Positions 16,001-24,466 of a DNA stretch of 43,922 nucleotides are shown here, piece by piece (the first letter of the stretch is position 1; each line of letters opens with the position of its first letter). This DNA comes from Enhygromyxa salina (GTDB taxonomy: Bacteria > Myxococcota_A > Polyangia > Nannocystales > Nannocystaceae). A program made the position numbers and the translations under genes. Location: assembly GCF_002994635.1 (NCBI RefSeq), contig NZ_PVNL01000102.1, forward strand, positions 1-43,922, written 5' to 3'. The notes beneath the pieces are model-generated. The model worked only from the letters and a program-made list of their open reading frames with translations. It was not told the DNA's origin and did no database searches.

Positions 16001-17422
16001 CTAGCTCGCCTGTCGTGTTCCGCGTGCGCCGGGGGTTCCGAGCGCGCTCAGGTGGCCGCCCGCGAACACCCGACCGGCGGCGCGGTCGACGACGATCACG
16101 TTGCCGATGCTGGACAGCCTGCGCACGACCTCGCCGACCTGCTCGGTGGTGACCGGGGCGGTCGCGCCGGGCGGGATCTCTGGCGCGGCCTCGCGGACGG
16201 CGAGGCGCGCCAGCCACTTGCGCTTGGGCGGTGGCGTGATCCCGTCGGTGCCGACCACGAAGTCGATCCGCCCGCCGCGGCCGCCGACGTGCTTGCACTG
16301 CTCGGTCACGCTGGCGAGCCACGGACCCGGGCGCCCGGGCACGAACACGACGGCGCGGCCGATGCTGGCTTGCTGGCCGCGCCGCTGCAAGAACGCGCCC
16401 AAGCCCTTGCCGCCGACCGGCTCTTGCACGTCGGCCGAGCGGGCGAGCACGTCGACGGCCTGATCTTTGCGGGTCGCGTCGTCGGTGCTGCCGTCGGCGC
16501 CCAGGACCCAGTCGGTCCCCAGCGCGCCGAGCTCGACGGCCAGCCGCGCCGCGCCAGCCGCTGGCTCGTCGCTGCCGCCCGCGACCAGGTACGCGCAGGT
16601 CTGACGGATCGGGCTGAGCGCGCGCTCGGGCGCCCGCACGACCAGCTGCCGGGTGCGCGCGAACACCTTCCACAGCACGAACCGGATCGGATCGCCGGGG
16701 GTGTAGGCGCGCAGATCGTAGAGTTCGCCCTCCTGTGGACCCTCGGGGTGCGAGATGTCGTCGCCGCCCGCCATGCCGCGGATCACATCCACGCGTTTGA
16801 GCTGGCCGACCGAGGGCACGAACCGGACCTTGCGCTGCTCGGCCACCCGCAGGCGGATCTGCGAGAGCCCAAAGATGTCGCCGATCTCGAGCTCGCGGAT
16901 CACCGCGCCGACCCGGCCGCGCCGCGAGGCGATGACCTCTTCGCGCAGGCGGCCGCGCCGGGGCACGATGCGGACCTGGGCCTCGGGCTCGAGCCAGCGC
17001 CAGCTGATCGCCACGAACGGCAGCCAGCGCAGCCGCGGCAGCCAAAACCCGGTGGGCACCGGATACCCGCACTCGACGTCGAGCGAGCTCTCGGCCGGGC
17101 GCTTGCGCTGGCGCAGCCACAACACCAGCGCGCCAGTCAGGGTTGCGAGCAGGCCGACCGCGGCGAGCCCCACCCCGACCGCGCCGATGACCAGGAGCAC
17201 CAGATCGATCCGGCCAAACCCGTAGTTGATCAGCGCGTGGCCGCAGCCCAGCGTGACCAGCAGCCCCAGCGGCGTGATCGGGAACGGGCCCATCGCGCGG
17301 GTCATGAAGTGCTTCGTCGCGCCCCAAGCCCGGCTGAGCTTGGTGTTGCGGCGCGGGGGGGCTGTCGCGGAGCGGGGCACGGGGGGCGGCGAGCGGTCGA
17401 TGCTAGCAGCTATGACCCCCAC
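16001..17422 (-). CDS. DUF58 domain membrane protein
   Basis: The 473-residue protein has two transmembrane segments (about 47-66 and 72-100) and a DUF58 core with the signature 'GELYDLRAYTPGDPIRFVLW' followed by KVFARTRQLVVR. DUF58 proteins are MIDAS/vWA-like and typically travel with MoxR ATPases and TgpA transglutaminases in systems linked to envelope or cell-wall maturation. The TgpA gene follows without a gap. The start is a GTG at 17422 with no clear ribosome binding site; the first 40 residues are low-complexity Pro/Arg, so a later start near residue 40 (MTRAMGPF) is possible. It is divergent from the cytochrome gene across 198 bases. Confidence 0.88.
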   Translation of the reverse strand: MGVIAASIDRSPPPVPRSATAPPRRNTKLSRAWGATKHFMTRAMGPFPITPLGLLVTLGCGHALINYGFGRIDLVLLVIGAVGVGLAAVGLLATLTGALVLWLRQRKRPAESSLDVECGYPVPTGFWLPRLRWLPFVAISWRWLEPEAQVRIVPRRGRLREEVIASRRGRVGAVIRELEIGDIFGLSQIRLRVAEQRKVRFVPSVGQLKRVDVIRGMAGGDDISHPEGPQEGELYDLRAYTPGDPIRFVLWKVFARTRQLVVRAPERALSPIRQTCAYLVAGGSDEPAAGAARLAVELGALGTDWVLGADGSTDDATRKDQAVDVLARSADVQEPVGGKGLGAFLQRRGQQASIGRAVVFVPGRPGPWLASVTEQCKHVGGRGGRIDFVVGTDGITPPPKRKWLARLAVREAAPEIPPGATAPVTTEQVGEVVRRLSSIGNVIVVDRAAGRVFAGGHLSALGTPGARGTRQAS

Positions 17423-17607
17423 GCGGCATCCGATCGGGTCACGATCCCTGCCAGAGGGGTCATCCCGGCTCCGCGGACCGACGCTGCCAGGGAGCGCAGC
17501 GACCGGACACGCGCCGCCTGCCGCCAGCGACGTGCCGAGGTTCAGCGGGGGCCAGACATGCGCCCGCGAACCAGCGGCTCCCAGGTCTGCGTGGGGTCAT
17601 AGCCTGG

Positions 17608-17613
17608 TACGCT
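17608..17613 (+). promoter_or_regulatory. Candidate -10 element, TACGCT
   Basis: TACGCT ends seven bases before the GTG at 17621, without a Shine-Dalgarno sequence, so a leaderless transcript is possible. The rest of the gap (17423-17607) shows nothing else I can name. Confidence 0.3.
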
Positions 17614-17620
17614 CGCGCGG

Positions 17621-19489
17621 GTGACCGCTGCGCCTCGGGCCTGGACCGTGACTTCATTCCTGTCTGTCGTGGGCATCACTGGGCTGTGTGTGACGGCCGG
17701 ACCCGCGACGCCGGCCCACGCGTCGCCGACCGAGTTGCTCCAAAATCCGCTGACCTTGGACTTTCAGTGCTCGGGCTGCCACCAGTTCGAGAACAACCCG
17801 CTCGCGGAGGATCTCCCGCCCCACGCTCCGGCCGCGTACTTTGGCACCTTGATGGCCAACGCCGCCCGCGATCCGGTGTTCTGGGCCGGGGTCGCGCTGG
17901 CCTCCGACGACTACCCCGGCGAGACCGAGGACTGCATTCGCTGTCACGCGCCGCGGGCGTTCCTCGAGGGCCGCGGCGACGCGATCGCGATCGACGAGCT
18001 GATCCCCCCCGACTTCGACAGCGTCAGCTGCGAGGTCTGCCACCGGGCGATCGACGATGGCGTCACGCCGCCGGGCAACGCCCGGTTCGTGCTCGACGAC
18101 ACGCTCGTCGATGGCGAGCCACCGCGGCGCGGCCCGTGGGGGTACGCCGAGCCGAACGGCCCCCCGCTGCCGCCGCATCCGATCATTCAGGATCTCGAGT
18201 TTCTGCCCAGCTCGCGCGCGTGCGGGACCTGCCACGACGTCACCACCGCCCGCCCGCGCGTGGACGATCAGGGCGCGCCGATCGGCGTGAACTTCAACGA
18301 GCAGCGGACCTACAGCGAGTGGCTGGGCAGCGCCTACGCCCAGCCCGGCGACGACGCCAAGACCTGCCAGGACTGCCACATGGCGCTCGTCGAGGTCCCG
18401 GCCGCGGGCTGCATGGAGTACGAGAACGTCGGCGAGTTCGCCGAGTCCGGGGCGCGGCGACACCTGATGCTGGGCGCCAACGCCCAGGCGCTGCGGGTCA
18501 TCGCGGACAATTCCCCAGGCGCCAACGGCAACGCGATCGACGTCGCGCTGGGGCTGTTCGATGAGTTCCTCGCGACCGCGGCCACGCTCGACGTGGAGTT
18601 TCCAGCCGCGGTGGATCTCTCGGTCGGGCTCGACGCGCTGGGCGTGCGCGTGACCAACCACACCGGGCACAAGCTGCCGACCGGCTACAGCGAAGGGCGG
18701 GTGATGTGGCTCGAGGTCACCGCTCGCTACGCGGGCGAGATCGTGTGGTCGTCGGGGCTGTGGGACGGCGCCGAGATCCAGGCTGACCCGCAGCTGCGCA
18801 GCTACGAAGGCGAGGCCCAGCGCTGGGCCGACGGGACGCACAATCACTTGCTGCTCAATGACCACTGGGTGCTCGACACTCGGATCCCGCCCAAGGGGTT
18901 GGTGCCGGGTATCGAGACGGATCCCGTTGGCGATCGCTACGCGCTGCTGCCCGACGACACCTGGCCGAACTACGACGATCACAGCTACGCGTTTGGGCCG
19001 GCTTCGGTCGTGGACGTGACGCCCGAGGACGCGACCGACGACGAGCTCGAGCTCGAGCTGCGGCTGTTGTATGTGATCAACACGCAGAGCTATCTGGACC
19101 AGCTGCGCGACGACAACGACGTCAATGATGCCGGGCAGGCGGTCCACGACATGTACATGGATGACGGCGGGCCCACGCCGATGGTGCTGAGCTCGGCGGC
19201 GGTCACGGTCCCGCTCACAGGGCTCGAGCAGCCGGATCCAGGCGACGGCGACGGCGACCCAGGGGACGGTGACGGTGACGGGGACGGTGATGGCGACCCC
19301 GGCGATGGCGACGGCGATCCTCCAGGCATGACCAGCGAGTCCAGCGAGTCCAGCGGGGACGGCCTCGGCGGCAACGAGGACGCCGGTGGGTGCAGCTGCG
19401 CCACCGACGGCGAGGGCGGTCCGCTGGCGCTGGGCGGGTTCTCGCTGCTCCTGCTCGGGATTCGGCGCCGCCGCTTGGCCCGGACGTGA
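17621..19489 (+). CDS. Pentahaem c-type cytochrome with MYXO-CTERM-like tail
   Basis: The 622-residue protein has a Sec signal peptide (likely cut after AHA at about residue 34) and five CxxCH haem sites: C50 CSGCH, C105 CIRCH, C137 CEVCH, C201 CGTCH and C249 CQDCH. This resembles cytochrome c554-like multihaem proteins. A middle region (about 310-540) is beta-rich. A (Gly-Asp-Pro) linker near 541-567 leads to the tail 'GGCSCATDGEGGPLALGGFS', a hydrophobic stretch and RRRR. Cys, one transmembrane stretch and an Arg cluster match the MYXO-CTERM sorting signal, implying surface anchoring. Electron transfer at the cell surface is inferred. Confidence 0.88.
   Translation: MTAAPRAWTVTSFLSVVGITGLCVTAGPATPAHASPTELLQNPLTLDFQCSGCHQFENNPLAEDLPPHAPAAYFGTLMANAARDPVFWAGVALASDDYPGETEDCIRCHAPRAFLEGRGDAIAIDELIPPDFDSVSCEVCHRAIDDGVTPPGNARFVLDDTLVDGEPPRRGPWGYAEPNGPPLPPHPIIQDLEFLPSSRACGTCHDVTTARPRVDDQGAPIGVNFNEQRTYSEWLGSAYAQPGDDAKTCQDCHMALVEVPAAGCMEYENVGEFAESGARRHLMLGANAQALRVIADNSPGANGNAIDVALGLFDEFLATAATLDVEFPAAVDLSVGLDALGVRVTNHTGHKLPTGYSEGRVMWLEVTARYAGEIVWSSGLWDGAEIQADPQLRSYEGEAQRWADGTHNHLLLNDHWVLDTRIPPKGLVPGIETDPVGDRYALLPDDTWPNYDDHSYAFGPASVVDVTPEDATDDELELELRLLYVINTQSYLDQLRDDNDVNDAGQAVHDMYMDDGGPTPMVLSSAAVTVPLTGLEQPDPGDGDGDPGDGDGDGDGDGDPGDGDGDPPGMTSESSESSGDGLGGNEDAGGCSCATDGEGGPLALGGFSLLLLGIRRRRLART
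19241..19320 (+). repeat. (Gly-Asp)n repeat near the cytochrome C-terminus
   Basis: GGCGAC-type hexamers with GDP interruptions encode a spacer just before the C-terminal sorting signal. In the other proteins of the window the same spacer follows an N-terminal lipid anchor. Confidence 0.9.
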
Positions 19490-19529
19490 TCGATCCGCCC
19501 CCGGCTCGGCACAACCGTACCGAGCCGCC

Positions 19530-20435
19530 ATGAAGACCTCTCGCCTACTCCTCAGCCTGTCCTTGTCGCTCTTGACCGGTCTGACCGTCGCCGCGTGCGA
19601 TGCAGGCGATGCAAGCGACAGCAGCGTTGACAATCCCGAGGGGCGCGCGTGCGAGCTCGCTGGCGAGGCCGTCACCTGCGACGCCGAGGGCACGGCGTCG
19701 TACTGCGGCTTCATGGAGGTCTACGAGGCCCAGGACAACTTCGGCGATCTCTCGCAGGGGCCGTGCATCGCGGTCGACGAGGTCGAGTGTGAGCCCGGCG
19801 ACTACAAGCACGAGGGGCCGACCAGCGACCCCACGGGTGACGACCTGTGCCCGGGTGTCAACTACGCGTGCCAGGTCGTCGGCGGCGAGCCCATGTGGGT
19901 CGAGCAGCTGTGCAACACCCCGCTGGTGCTGCGCTTCGACCAACGACCGGTCGAGATGATCGCCCACGAGTCCACGCCCGCGGCCACCTTCGACATCAAC
20001 ATGCGGGCTGACTCCTGCATCACGACGGACTGGCCGACGGCGGCGACCCCATGGCTGGTCGTCGACCTCGACGGCAACGGGAGCATCGACGGTGGCCACG
20101 AGCTGTTCGGCTCGGGCTCGCGGCTGACCAACGGTCGCCACGCCGAGCACGGCTTCGCGGCCCTCGCCGAGTTCGACAGCAACGCCGACGGCAGCGTCGA
20201 CGCAAGCGACGCCCGGTTCGGCGAGCTGATGTTGTGGCGCGACTGGGACGCGGATCGCCTGTCGACCCCCGACGAGCTCGAGCCGCTCGCCAGCGCCGGG
20301 GTCTCGCGCCTCGCGGTCGACTACTGGGTCGAGACCGACTGCGACGAGCGGGGCAACTGTGGGGTCCAGCGCTCGGCCTTCGAGTTCGCTGGTGGCGTCG
20401 GCGAGGTCGTCGACATCTACCTCAGCTGTCAGTGA
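19530..20435 (+). CDS. EF-hand/dockerin-like calcium-binding lipoprotein
   Basis: The 301-residue protein starts at ATG 19530 (MKTSRLLLSLSLSLLTGLTV then AACDAG), giving a lipobox VAAC. A Cys-containing N-terminal region is followed by calcium-loop sequences: DLDGNGSIDGGHELFG, then DSNADGSVDASDARF and DWDADRLSTPDELEP. These have the Asp-x-Asp/Asn-x-Asp/Gly spacing of EF-hand loops. The 'DLDGNG-ID-G-ELFG' form is common in secreted calcium-dependent proteins. Ligand and role are unknown; a surface adhesion or scaffold function is plausible. An open frame extends to 19386 inside the cytochrome gene but is a shadow. Confidence 0.82.
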   Translation: MKTSRLLLSLSLSLLTGLTVAACDAGDASDSSVDNPEGRACELAGEAVTCDAEGTASYCGFMEVYEAQDNFGDLSQGPCIAVDEVECEPGDYKHEGPTSDPTGDDLCPGVNYACQVVGGEPMWVEQLCNTPLVLRFDQRPVEMIAHESTPAATFDINMRADSCITTDWPTAATPWLVVDLDGNGSIDGGHELFGSGSRLTNGRHAEHGFAALAEFDSNADGSVDASDARFGELMLWRDWDADRLSTPDELEPLASAGVSRLAVDYWVETDCDERGNCGVQRSAFEFAGGVGEVVDIYLSCQ

Positions 20436-20444
20436 GCGACGTGG

Positions 20445-20470
20445 GTGGTGGGGCGCCGCCGCCCCACCAC
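20445..20470. terminator. Strong 11-bp hairpin between convergent genes
   Basis: GTGGTGGGGCG (20445-20455) pairs perfectly with CGCCCCACCAC (20460-20470) across a four-base loop. It lies ten bases after the EF-hand lipoprotein stop and 36 bases from the end of the converging dehydrogenase gene, which fits a bidirectional terminator. Confidence 0.6.
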
Positions 20471-20505
20471 GCGCCATCCCGCCCGATCACGGGCGGTCGA
20501 GACCC

Positions 20506-21963
20506 TCAGTTCGAGGGCACGATTCGGTAGATGCTCCCGTTGGTGGCCGCGATGAACACGTCGCCCCACGCGTTGCCGCCGAACCCGGGCACGTTGCTGA
20601 ACACGGGCGTGTCGAGCACCTCGCCATCGGGGTCGAGCAGGGTTGTCGCGTTGCCGTCCCAGGTCAGGGCGTCGACGCGGCCGTTGCAGTAGTCGGCAAA
20701 GAAGTAGGTGCCGCTCCACGAGGGGACCTCGCAGCTGCGGTACACGTTGCCGCCCGTGACCGAGCAGTTGTTCTGACCGTGGCCGTAGTCGTGGATCGGG
20801 TAGGTCAGGCCGTCGCCGTTGACCTGGCCCGCGGTCATCGGGCTGCCGGCCATGCACGGCGCGCCCTGGAAGCACGAGAACCCCTCCATGTCGCTCCAGC
20901 CGTGATCCGAGCCAGCTTCGACCACCGCGATCTCTTCGCGGGCGTTCTGGCCGACGTCGCCCACGTAGAGCTCACCGGTCTCGCTGTCGAACGCGAACCG
21001 CCAGGGGTTGCGGAACCCGAGCGCGTAGATCTCGGGGGCGATGTTGGGGTCGTTCACGAACGGGTTGTCGGCCGGGATCCCGTAGTCGAACGGACCGTAC
21101 TGGGCGCAGCCCTCACACGAGACTGGATCCTTGTCGGCGACGCCGGTCGGCTCGACGTCGATGCGCAGCATCTTGGCGAGCAGCACATTGAAGTTGCGGC
21201 CGGTGTTGAACGCGTCGTCGGCGGCCCCGCCATCGCCCATGCCGATGTACAGGTAGTCGTCGGGACCGAACGCGATCATGCCGCCGTCATGGTTGGGGGC
21301 GGGCTGGTGCAGCTCGAGGACCACGCGCTCGCTGCCGTCGATCGCCGTGTTGCTGTTGGGGTCGATCGTGAACTCGGAGATCCGCGTCATGCTCTCACCC
21401 TGCGGCGAGTAGTTGATGTAGACCCGCGGATCGGTCGGGTAGTAGGGATGGAACGCGAACCCGAGCAGGCCAAACTCGCTCTGGGTCGTGACGTCGACGC
21501 TCAGCAGCGGATTGGGCGCGACGTCCCCGGTGTTCATGTCGACGATCAAGATCTCGCCGTTGCGCTCGACGACGTAGAGCTCGTCGGGCTTGGTCGGGTG
21601 CCCGGTCACGAGCAGCGGGTCACCGAGGCCGCTGGCGATCAGCTGGGTCGAGAACCCGGTCGGGTTGTCCACCGGGGTGTGGGGGCAGGGCGGTGCCATC
21701 GGCTTGGGGTCGCCGTCGCCATCGCCGTCGCCATCGCCATCGCCATCGCCATCGCCGGGATCACCGTCACCGTCACCGGGATCACCGTCGCCGTCGCCGT
21801 CGCCAGGATCACCGTCGCCGTCGCCGTCACCAGGATCGCCATCGCCGTCGCCGGTCGTGTCGGTGCTGCTGGTGTCAGCGGGCGTGGTGTTGTTGCAAGC
21901 GAGCGCGCCAGCGAGGGTCAGGCTCGCGAGCACGCAGGAGATGCGAAGGGCATGTCGGGTCAT
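20506..21963 (-). CDS. PQQ-type aldose sugar dehydrogenase lipoprotein
   Basis: The 485-residue protein starts at ATG 21963 (MTRHALRISCVLASLTLAGA then LACNN), with lipobox GALAC. A long (Gly-Asp)n spacer follows. The rest is a six-bladed glucose/sorbosone dehydrogenase propeller: 'ELYVVERNGEILIVDM', 'FGLLGFAFHPYYPTDPRVYI', 'NHDGGMIAFGPDDYLYIGMG' and 'YALGFRNPWRFAFD' match soluble PQQ sugar dehydrogenases (YliI/Asd type). It likely oxidises sugars or related alcohols at the cell surface. The electron acceptor is unknown, though the pentahaem cytochrome lies 1 kb away. An open frame extends to 22080 but lacks a leader. Confidence 0.9.
   Translation of the reverse strand: MTRHALRISCVLASLTLAGALACNNTTPADTSSTDTTGDGDGDPGDGDGDGDPGDGDGDGDPGDGDGDPGDGDGDGDGDGDGDGDPKPMAPPCPHTPVDNPTGFSTQLIASGLGDPLLVTGHPTKPDELYVVERNGEILIVDMNTGDVAPNPLLSVDVTTQSEFGLLGFAFHPYYPTDPRVYINYSPQGESMTRISEFTIDPNSNTAIDGSERVVLELHQPAPNHDGGMIAFGPDDYLYIGMGDGGAADDAFNTGRNFNVLLAKMLRIDVEPTGVADKDPVSCEGCAQYGPFDYGIPADNPFVNDPNIAPEIYALGFRNPWRFAFDSETGELYVGDVGQNAREEIAVVEAGSDHGWSDMEGFSCFQGAPCMAGSPMTAGQVNGDGLTYPIHDYGHGQNNCSVTGGNVYRSCEVPSWSGTYFFADYCNGRVDALTWDGNATTLLDPDGEVLDTPVFSNVPGFGGNAWGDVFIAATNGSIYRIVPSN
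21710..21856 (-). repeat. (Gly-Asp)n repeat, sugar dehydrogenase linker
   Basis: Hexamer repeats on the minus strand encode Gly-Asp pairs with regular Pro interruptions (GDGDPGDGDGDGDP), separating the lipid anchor from the propeller domain. Confidence 0.95.
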
Positions 21964-22142
21964 GGCGCAGATGGTCGCTCGCGAGCGCGCGATCGCCAAT
22001 GCAGATACTCCGGGGATCACGCACAATCCATCCGCTGGGCGTACGCGGGCGTTTTGCGCCGTTTGACCGACTGGCTGCAATTCTCACGATCCGCGAGCTC
22101 GCGGCCGCCCCACACAGGTCGATTGGTGTTCGCGAGCCTTGC

Positions 22143-22148
22143 TATGCT
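22143..22148 (+). promoter_or_regulatory. Candidate -10 element, TATGCT
   Basis: TATGCT ends seven bases before the ATG at 22156, with no Shine-Dalgarno sequence, so transcription may begin at the start codon. It lies in the 192-base divergent gap with the dehydrogenase gene. Confidence 0.3.
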
Positions 22149-22155
22149 GCCCCGG

Positions 22156-23742
22156 ATGGCGCGACAAATGGTTCGGCTTGGCTTGTGGTTGGGTCCCGTG
22201 GCGAGCGTGCTCGCGCTGGCGTGCAGCGGCGGCTCGAGTGAGGGCACCAGCGACGGCGTGGGCGTGAGCCTGAGCTTGACGGGGATCCCCGGCGACGGCG
22301 ACGGCGATGCCGACGGTCCCACGAGCGACGGCAACCCCGGTGACGGCGACGGTGACGGCGACCCGGGTGACGGCGACGGCGACGGCGATGGTGACGGCGC
22401 CAAGTTCGATCTCGCGACCTTGCCCGACGCAGGCGGCGACCCGGTGCTGCCGACGATCCCTGAGACCTGCGACCAGGCGCTGATGCTCGAGAGCACGGTC
22501 GGCTGTGCGTTCCACGCCAACAAGATGCAGAACTTCGAGGAAGAGCCCAGCTCGCTCGTGCTCGGCAACGTGTCGGACGTGAACATCGCGAGCATCAACG
22601 TCTACTACGGCGCGAACGGGGGCGAGCAGCTGGTCGCCGGCCCGGTCGACATCCAGCCGGGCGGCACCTACGAGTACGTCATGAACATGCCTGGCCAGCC
22701 GGGCTCGGGCTCGGTGCTGCGGACCGGCGGCGCGTTCAAGGTGGTCAGTGATCGCCCGGTCGTGGCCTATCAGCACTCGCCGATCACGGCCGAGGCCCAC
22801 AACGACTCGTCCATGCTGATCCCCGATCACGCCCAGGGCAAAAATTATATCGCGGCGACCTATACCCACAATGTGTCGGGTCCGCCGTACTTCAACGTTG
22901 TCGGGATCCACGACAACACCACGGTGACCTGGGAGCCGCCGCAGGCGACCTCGGCGGGTCCGGGGGTGCCTGCGGTCCCCGCGTTTGGCATGGGCCAGGT
23001 CGTGATCAACGCCTACGATATGTTGCAGGTGGTCACGCCCAATGACATGTCGGGCACGATCATCACGACCAGCGAGCCAGCCTGGGTGGTCGCGGCGATG
23101 CCCTGCGTCAACGTGCCCAGCAACGTGACATTCTGCGATCACATCGAAGAGCAGCTGCTGCCGCTCGAGTACTGGGGCATGGAGTACGTCGCCGCTCACG
23201 CCCCGCAGCGCGGCAACGAGGACTACTACTGGCGAGTGTTCTCGGGCGCCGACGCGGTCACGATCGTCACCGATCCTCCCCAGCCCCAGACCCCGCTGGT
23301 GCTCGACCGCGGCGAGTACATCGAGTTCTTCACGAAAGACAGCTTCATCATCGAGGCCGACGGGCCGTTCATGCCCGTGCAGTATCTCGAGGGCCAAAAC
23401 GGCGGCGCGGGGACCGGGGATCCGGCCTCGTACCAGATGGTCCCGACCGAGCAATACCTGTCGCGCTACGTGTTCGTGACCGGCTCGGGCTACAATCTCA
23501 ACTATGTTCAGGTCACGCGGCCGCTCGGCGGCGCCGACGTGTTCGTGGATGACGTGCTCGTGGATGGCTACTACACGGTCGGTGGATTCGAGGTCGCCGA
23601 CTGGGCGATCGGATCGGGCGCCCACGTGGCTGACAGCGCGGCGCCGTTCGGCGTCACGCAGGTTGGCTATACCAACGTGACCTCGTACGCGTACCCGGGC
23701 GGGCTGCGGCTGGCGAAGATCAACCCGAACCCGCAAGGGTGA
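22156..23742 (+). CDS. IgGFc-binding-protein-like lipoprotein
   Basis: The 528-residue product has a leader with lipobox (MARQMVRLGLWLGPVASVLA then LACSGG), a (Gly-Asp)n spacer, and a large domain of about 430 residues. Segments such as 'GAFKVVSDRPVVAYQHSPIT', 'DSSMLIPDHAQGKNYIAATY' and 'HDNTTVTWEPP' match the IgGFc-binding N-terminal domain, a beta-rich adhesin-like module of mucin-associated proteins and bacterial surface proteins. A role in binding prey or matrix glycoprotein is plausible. ATGs at 22144 and 22168 are also in frame; 22156 fits the leader and the upstream TATGCT. The open frame extends far upstream, but only as the shadow of the minus-strand gene. Confidence 0.8.
   Translation: MARQMVRLGLWLGPVASVLALACSGGSSEGTSDGVGVSLSLTGIPGDGDGDADGPTSDGNPGDGDGDGDPGDGDGDGDGDGAKFDLATLPDAGGDPVLPTIPETCDQALMLESTVGCAFHANKMQNFEEEPSSLVLGNVSDVNIASINVYYGANGGEQLVAGPVDIQPGGTYEYVMNMPGQPGSGSVLRTGGAFKVVSDRPVVAYQHSPITAEAHNDSSMLIPDHAQGKNYIAATYTHNVSGPPYFNVVGIHDNTTVTWEPPQATSAGPGVPAVPAFGMGQVVINAYDMLQVVTPNDMSGTIITTSEPAWVVAAMPCVNVPSNVTFCDHIEEQLLPLEYWGMEYVAAHAPQRGNEDYYWRVFSGADAVTIVTDPPQPQTPLVLDRGEYIEFFTKDSFIIEADGPFMPVQYLEGQNGGAGTGDPASYQMVPTEQYLSRYVFVTGSGYNLNYVQVTRPLGGADVFVDDVLVDGYYTVGGFEVADWAIGSGAHVADSAAPFGVTQVGYTNVTSYAYPGGLRLAKINPNPQG
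22291..22399 (+). repeat. (Gly-Asp)n repeat, IgGFc-like protein linker
   Basis: Hexamers encode Gly-Asp pairs interrupted by 'ADGPTSDGNP' and GDP, right after the lipobox region. Confidence 0.9.
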
Positions 23743-23750
23743 GCCGGGCT

Positions 23751-23774
23751 CGCGTCGCAGGGTGCCGCGACGCG
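23751..23774 (+). terminator. 8-bp hairpin after the IgGFc-like gene
   Basis: CGCGTCGC (23751-23758) pairs with GCGACGCG (23767-23774) across an eight-base loop, starting nine bases after the stop codon. The following bases are not T-rich. Confidence 0.4.
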
Positions 23775-23846
23775 TAACGCTTGCGCGGACCCACGAGCGG
23801 CGCGCGACCCAAAACCCGCCCAAACTAGAGGCCAAGGAGGAGCTCC

Positions 23847-24104
23847 ATGGCCCGATGTACGACCTGCGGAAATGACTACGAGCGCAGCTTCGAGGTGACG
23901 CTCGACAGCAAGACCTACCCATTTGATTGCTTCGAGTGTGCAATTCACATGCTCGCGCCGACTTGCGCGACCTGTGGTTGCCGGGTCATTGGGCACGGGG
24001 TGCAGCTGGGCGACCAGGTGTTTTGTTGCGACCACTGTGCGCGAGCCGAACAACGCGTGGAACGAGACGCCGGGACGACGACCCAGCGCGCGGGGGCGAG
24101 GTGA
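23847..24104 (+). CDS. Small zinc-ribbon-like protein
   Basis: The 85-residue product (MARCTTCGNDYERSFEVTLD...) has Cys pairs CTTC, CFEC, CATC and CCDHC, spaced as in paired zinc ribbons. There is also 'GHGVQLGDQVFCCDHCARA', which resembles the metal-binding repeats of LIM or TRASH-like modules. It starts with a very strong AAGGAGGAG ribosome binding site five bases before the ATG. It heads a run of three close genes (23847, 24110, 24467) and probably acts in the cytoplasm. Function unknown. Confidence 0.8.
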   Translation: MARCTTCGNDYERSFEVTLDSKTYPFDCFECAIHMLAPTCATCGCRVIGHGVQLGDQVFCCDHCARAEQRVERDAGTTTQRAGAR

Positions 24105-24109
24105 GCGGC

Positions 24110-24421
24110 ATGGAGGCGACAAGTCGACACTCGGAGATGGACCCCGAGCCCCAATTCACCGTCAACCCCGAGCGAATGACCACCTCCGAGGCAGAGGAGG
24201 CGGCGCAGACGTTGATTCGAGACTCCTTTGATCGCTTGCGCAAGGCCATTCGCCGACGACCGCTCGCGGCGGTGAGCGGGGCGTTCGTGGCTGGCTTCGT
24301 GCTCGGCAACGGCATCCCCCGGTTCATCGCGCAGACGGCCGTGAGCATGGGCCTGCGCGCGCTGATCGAGCGCACGCTCGCGGGCGGCAGCTCGAGCGAC
24401 GCCGCTGCGTTCAGCAAGTAG
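24110..24421 (+). CDS. Small single-TM membrane protein
   Basis: The 103-residue product has an acidic, hydrophilic N-terminus, a basic patch (RLRKAIRRRP) and a hydrophobic Gly/Ala-rich stretch (about 50-85: 'AAVSGAFVAGFVLGNGIPRF'), which could be one or two weak membrane segments. The ATG at 24110 is five bases after the upstream stop and near AGGTGAG; a GTG at 24101 overlapping that stop is an alternative. Similar small proteins often pair with YtxH proteins, as here. Function unknown. Confidence 0.65.
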   Translation: MEATSRHSEMDPEPQFTVNPERMTTSEAEEAAQTLIRDSFDRLRKAIRRRPLAAVSGAFVAGFVLGNGIPRFIAQTAVSMGLRALIERTLAGGSSSDAAAFSK

Positions 24422-24466
24422 CTTGACCACCCCGACAACCCACAGATCGAAAGCAAGGAACTCTAC

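Noticed and set aside
17460..17657. 65-residue minus-strand frame in the gap before the cytochrome gene
   Set aside because: Arg/Pro/Ser-rich, no ribosome binding site and overlaps the cytochrome start; probably chance.
20359..22155. Long upstream extension of the IgGFc-like gene frame
   Set aside because: It lies opposite the sugar dehydrogenase gene, contains no domain, and the lipoprotein leader starts at 22156.
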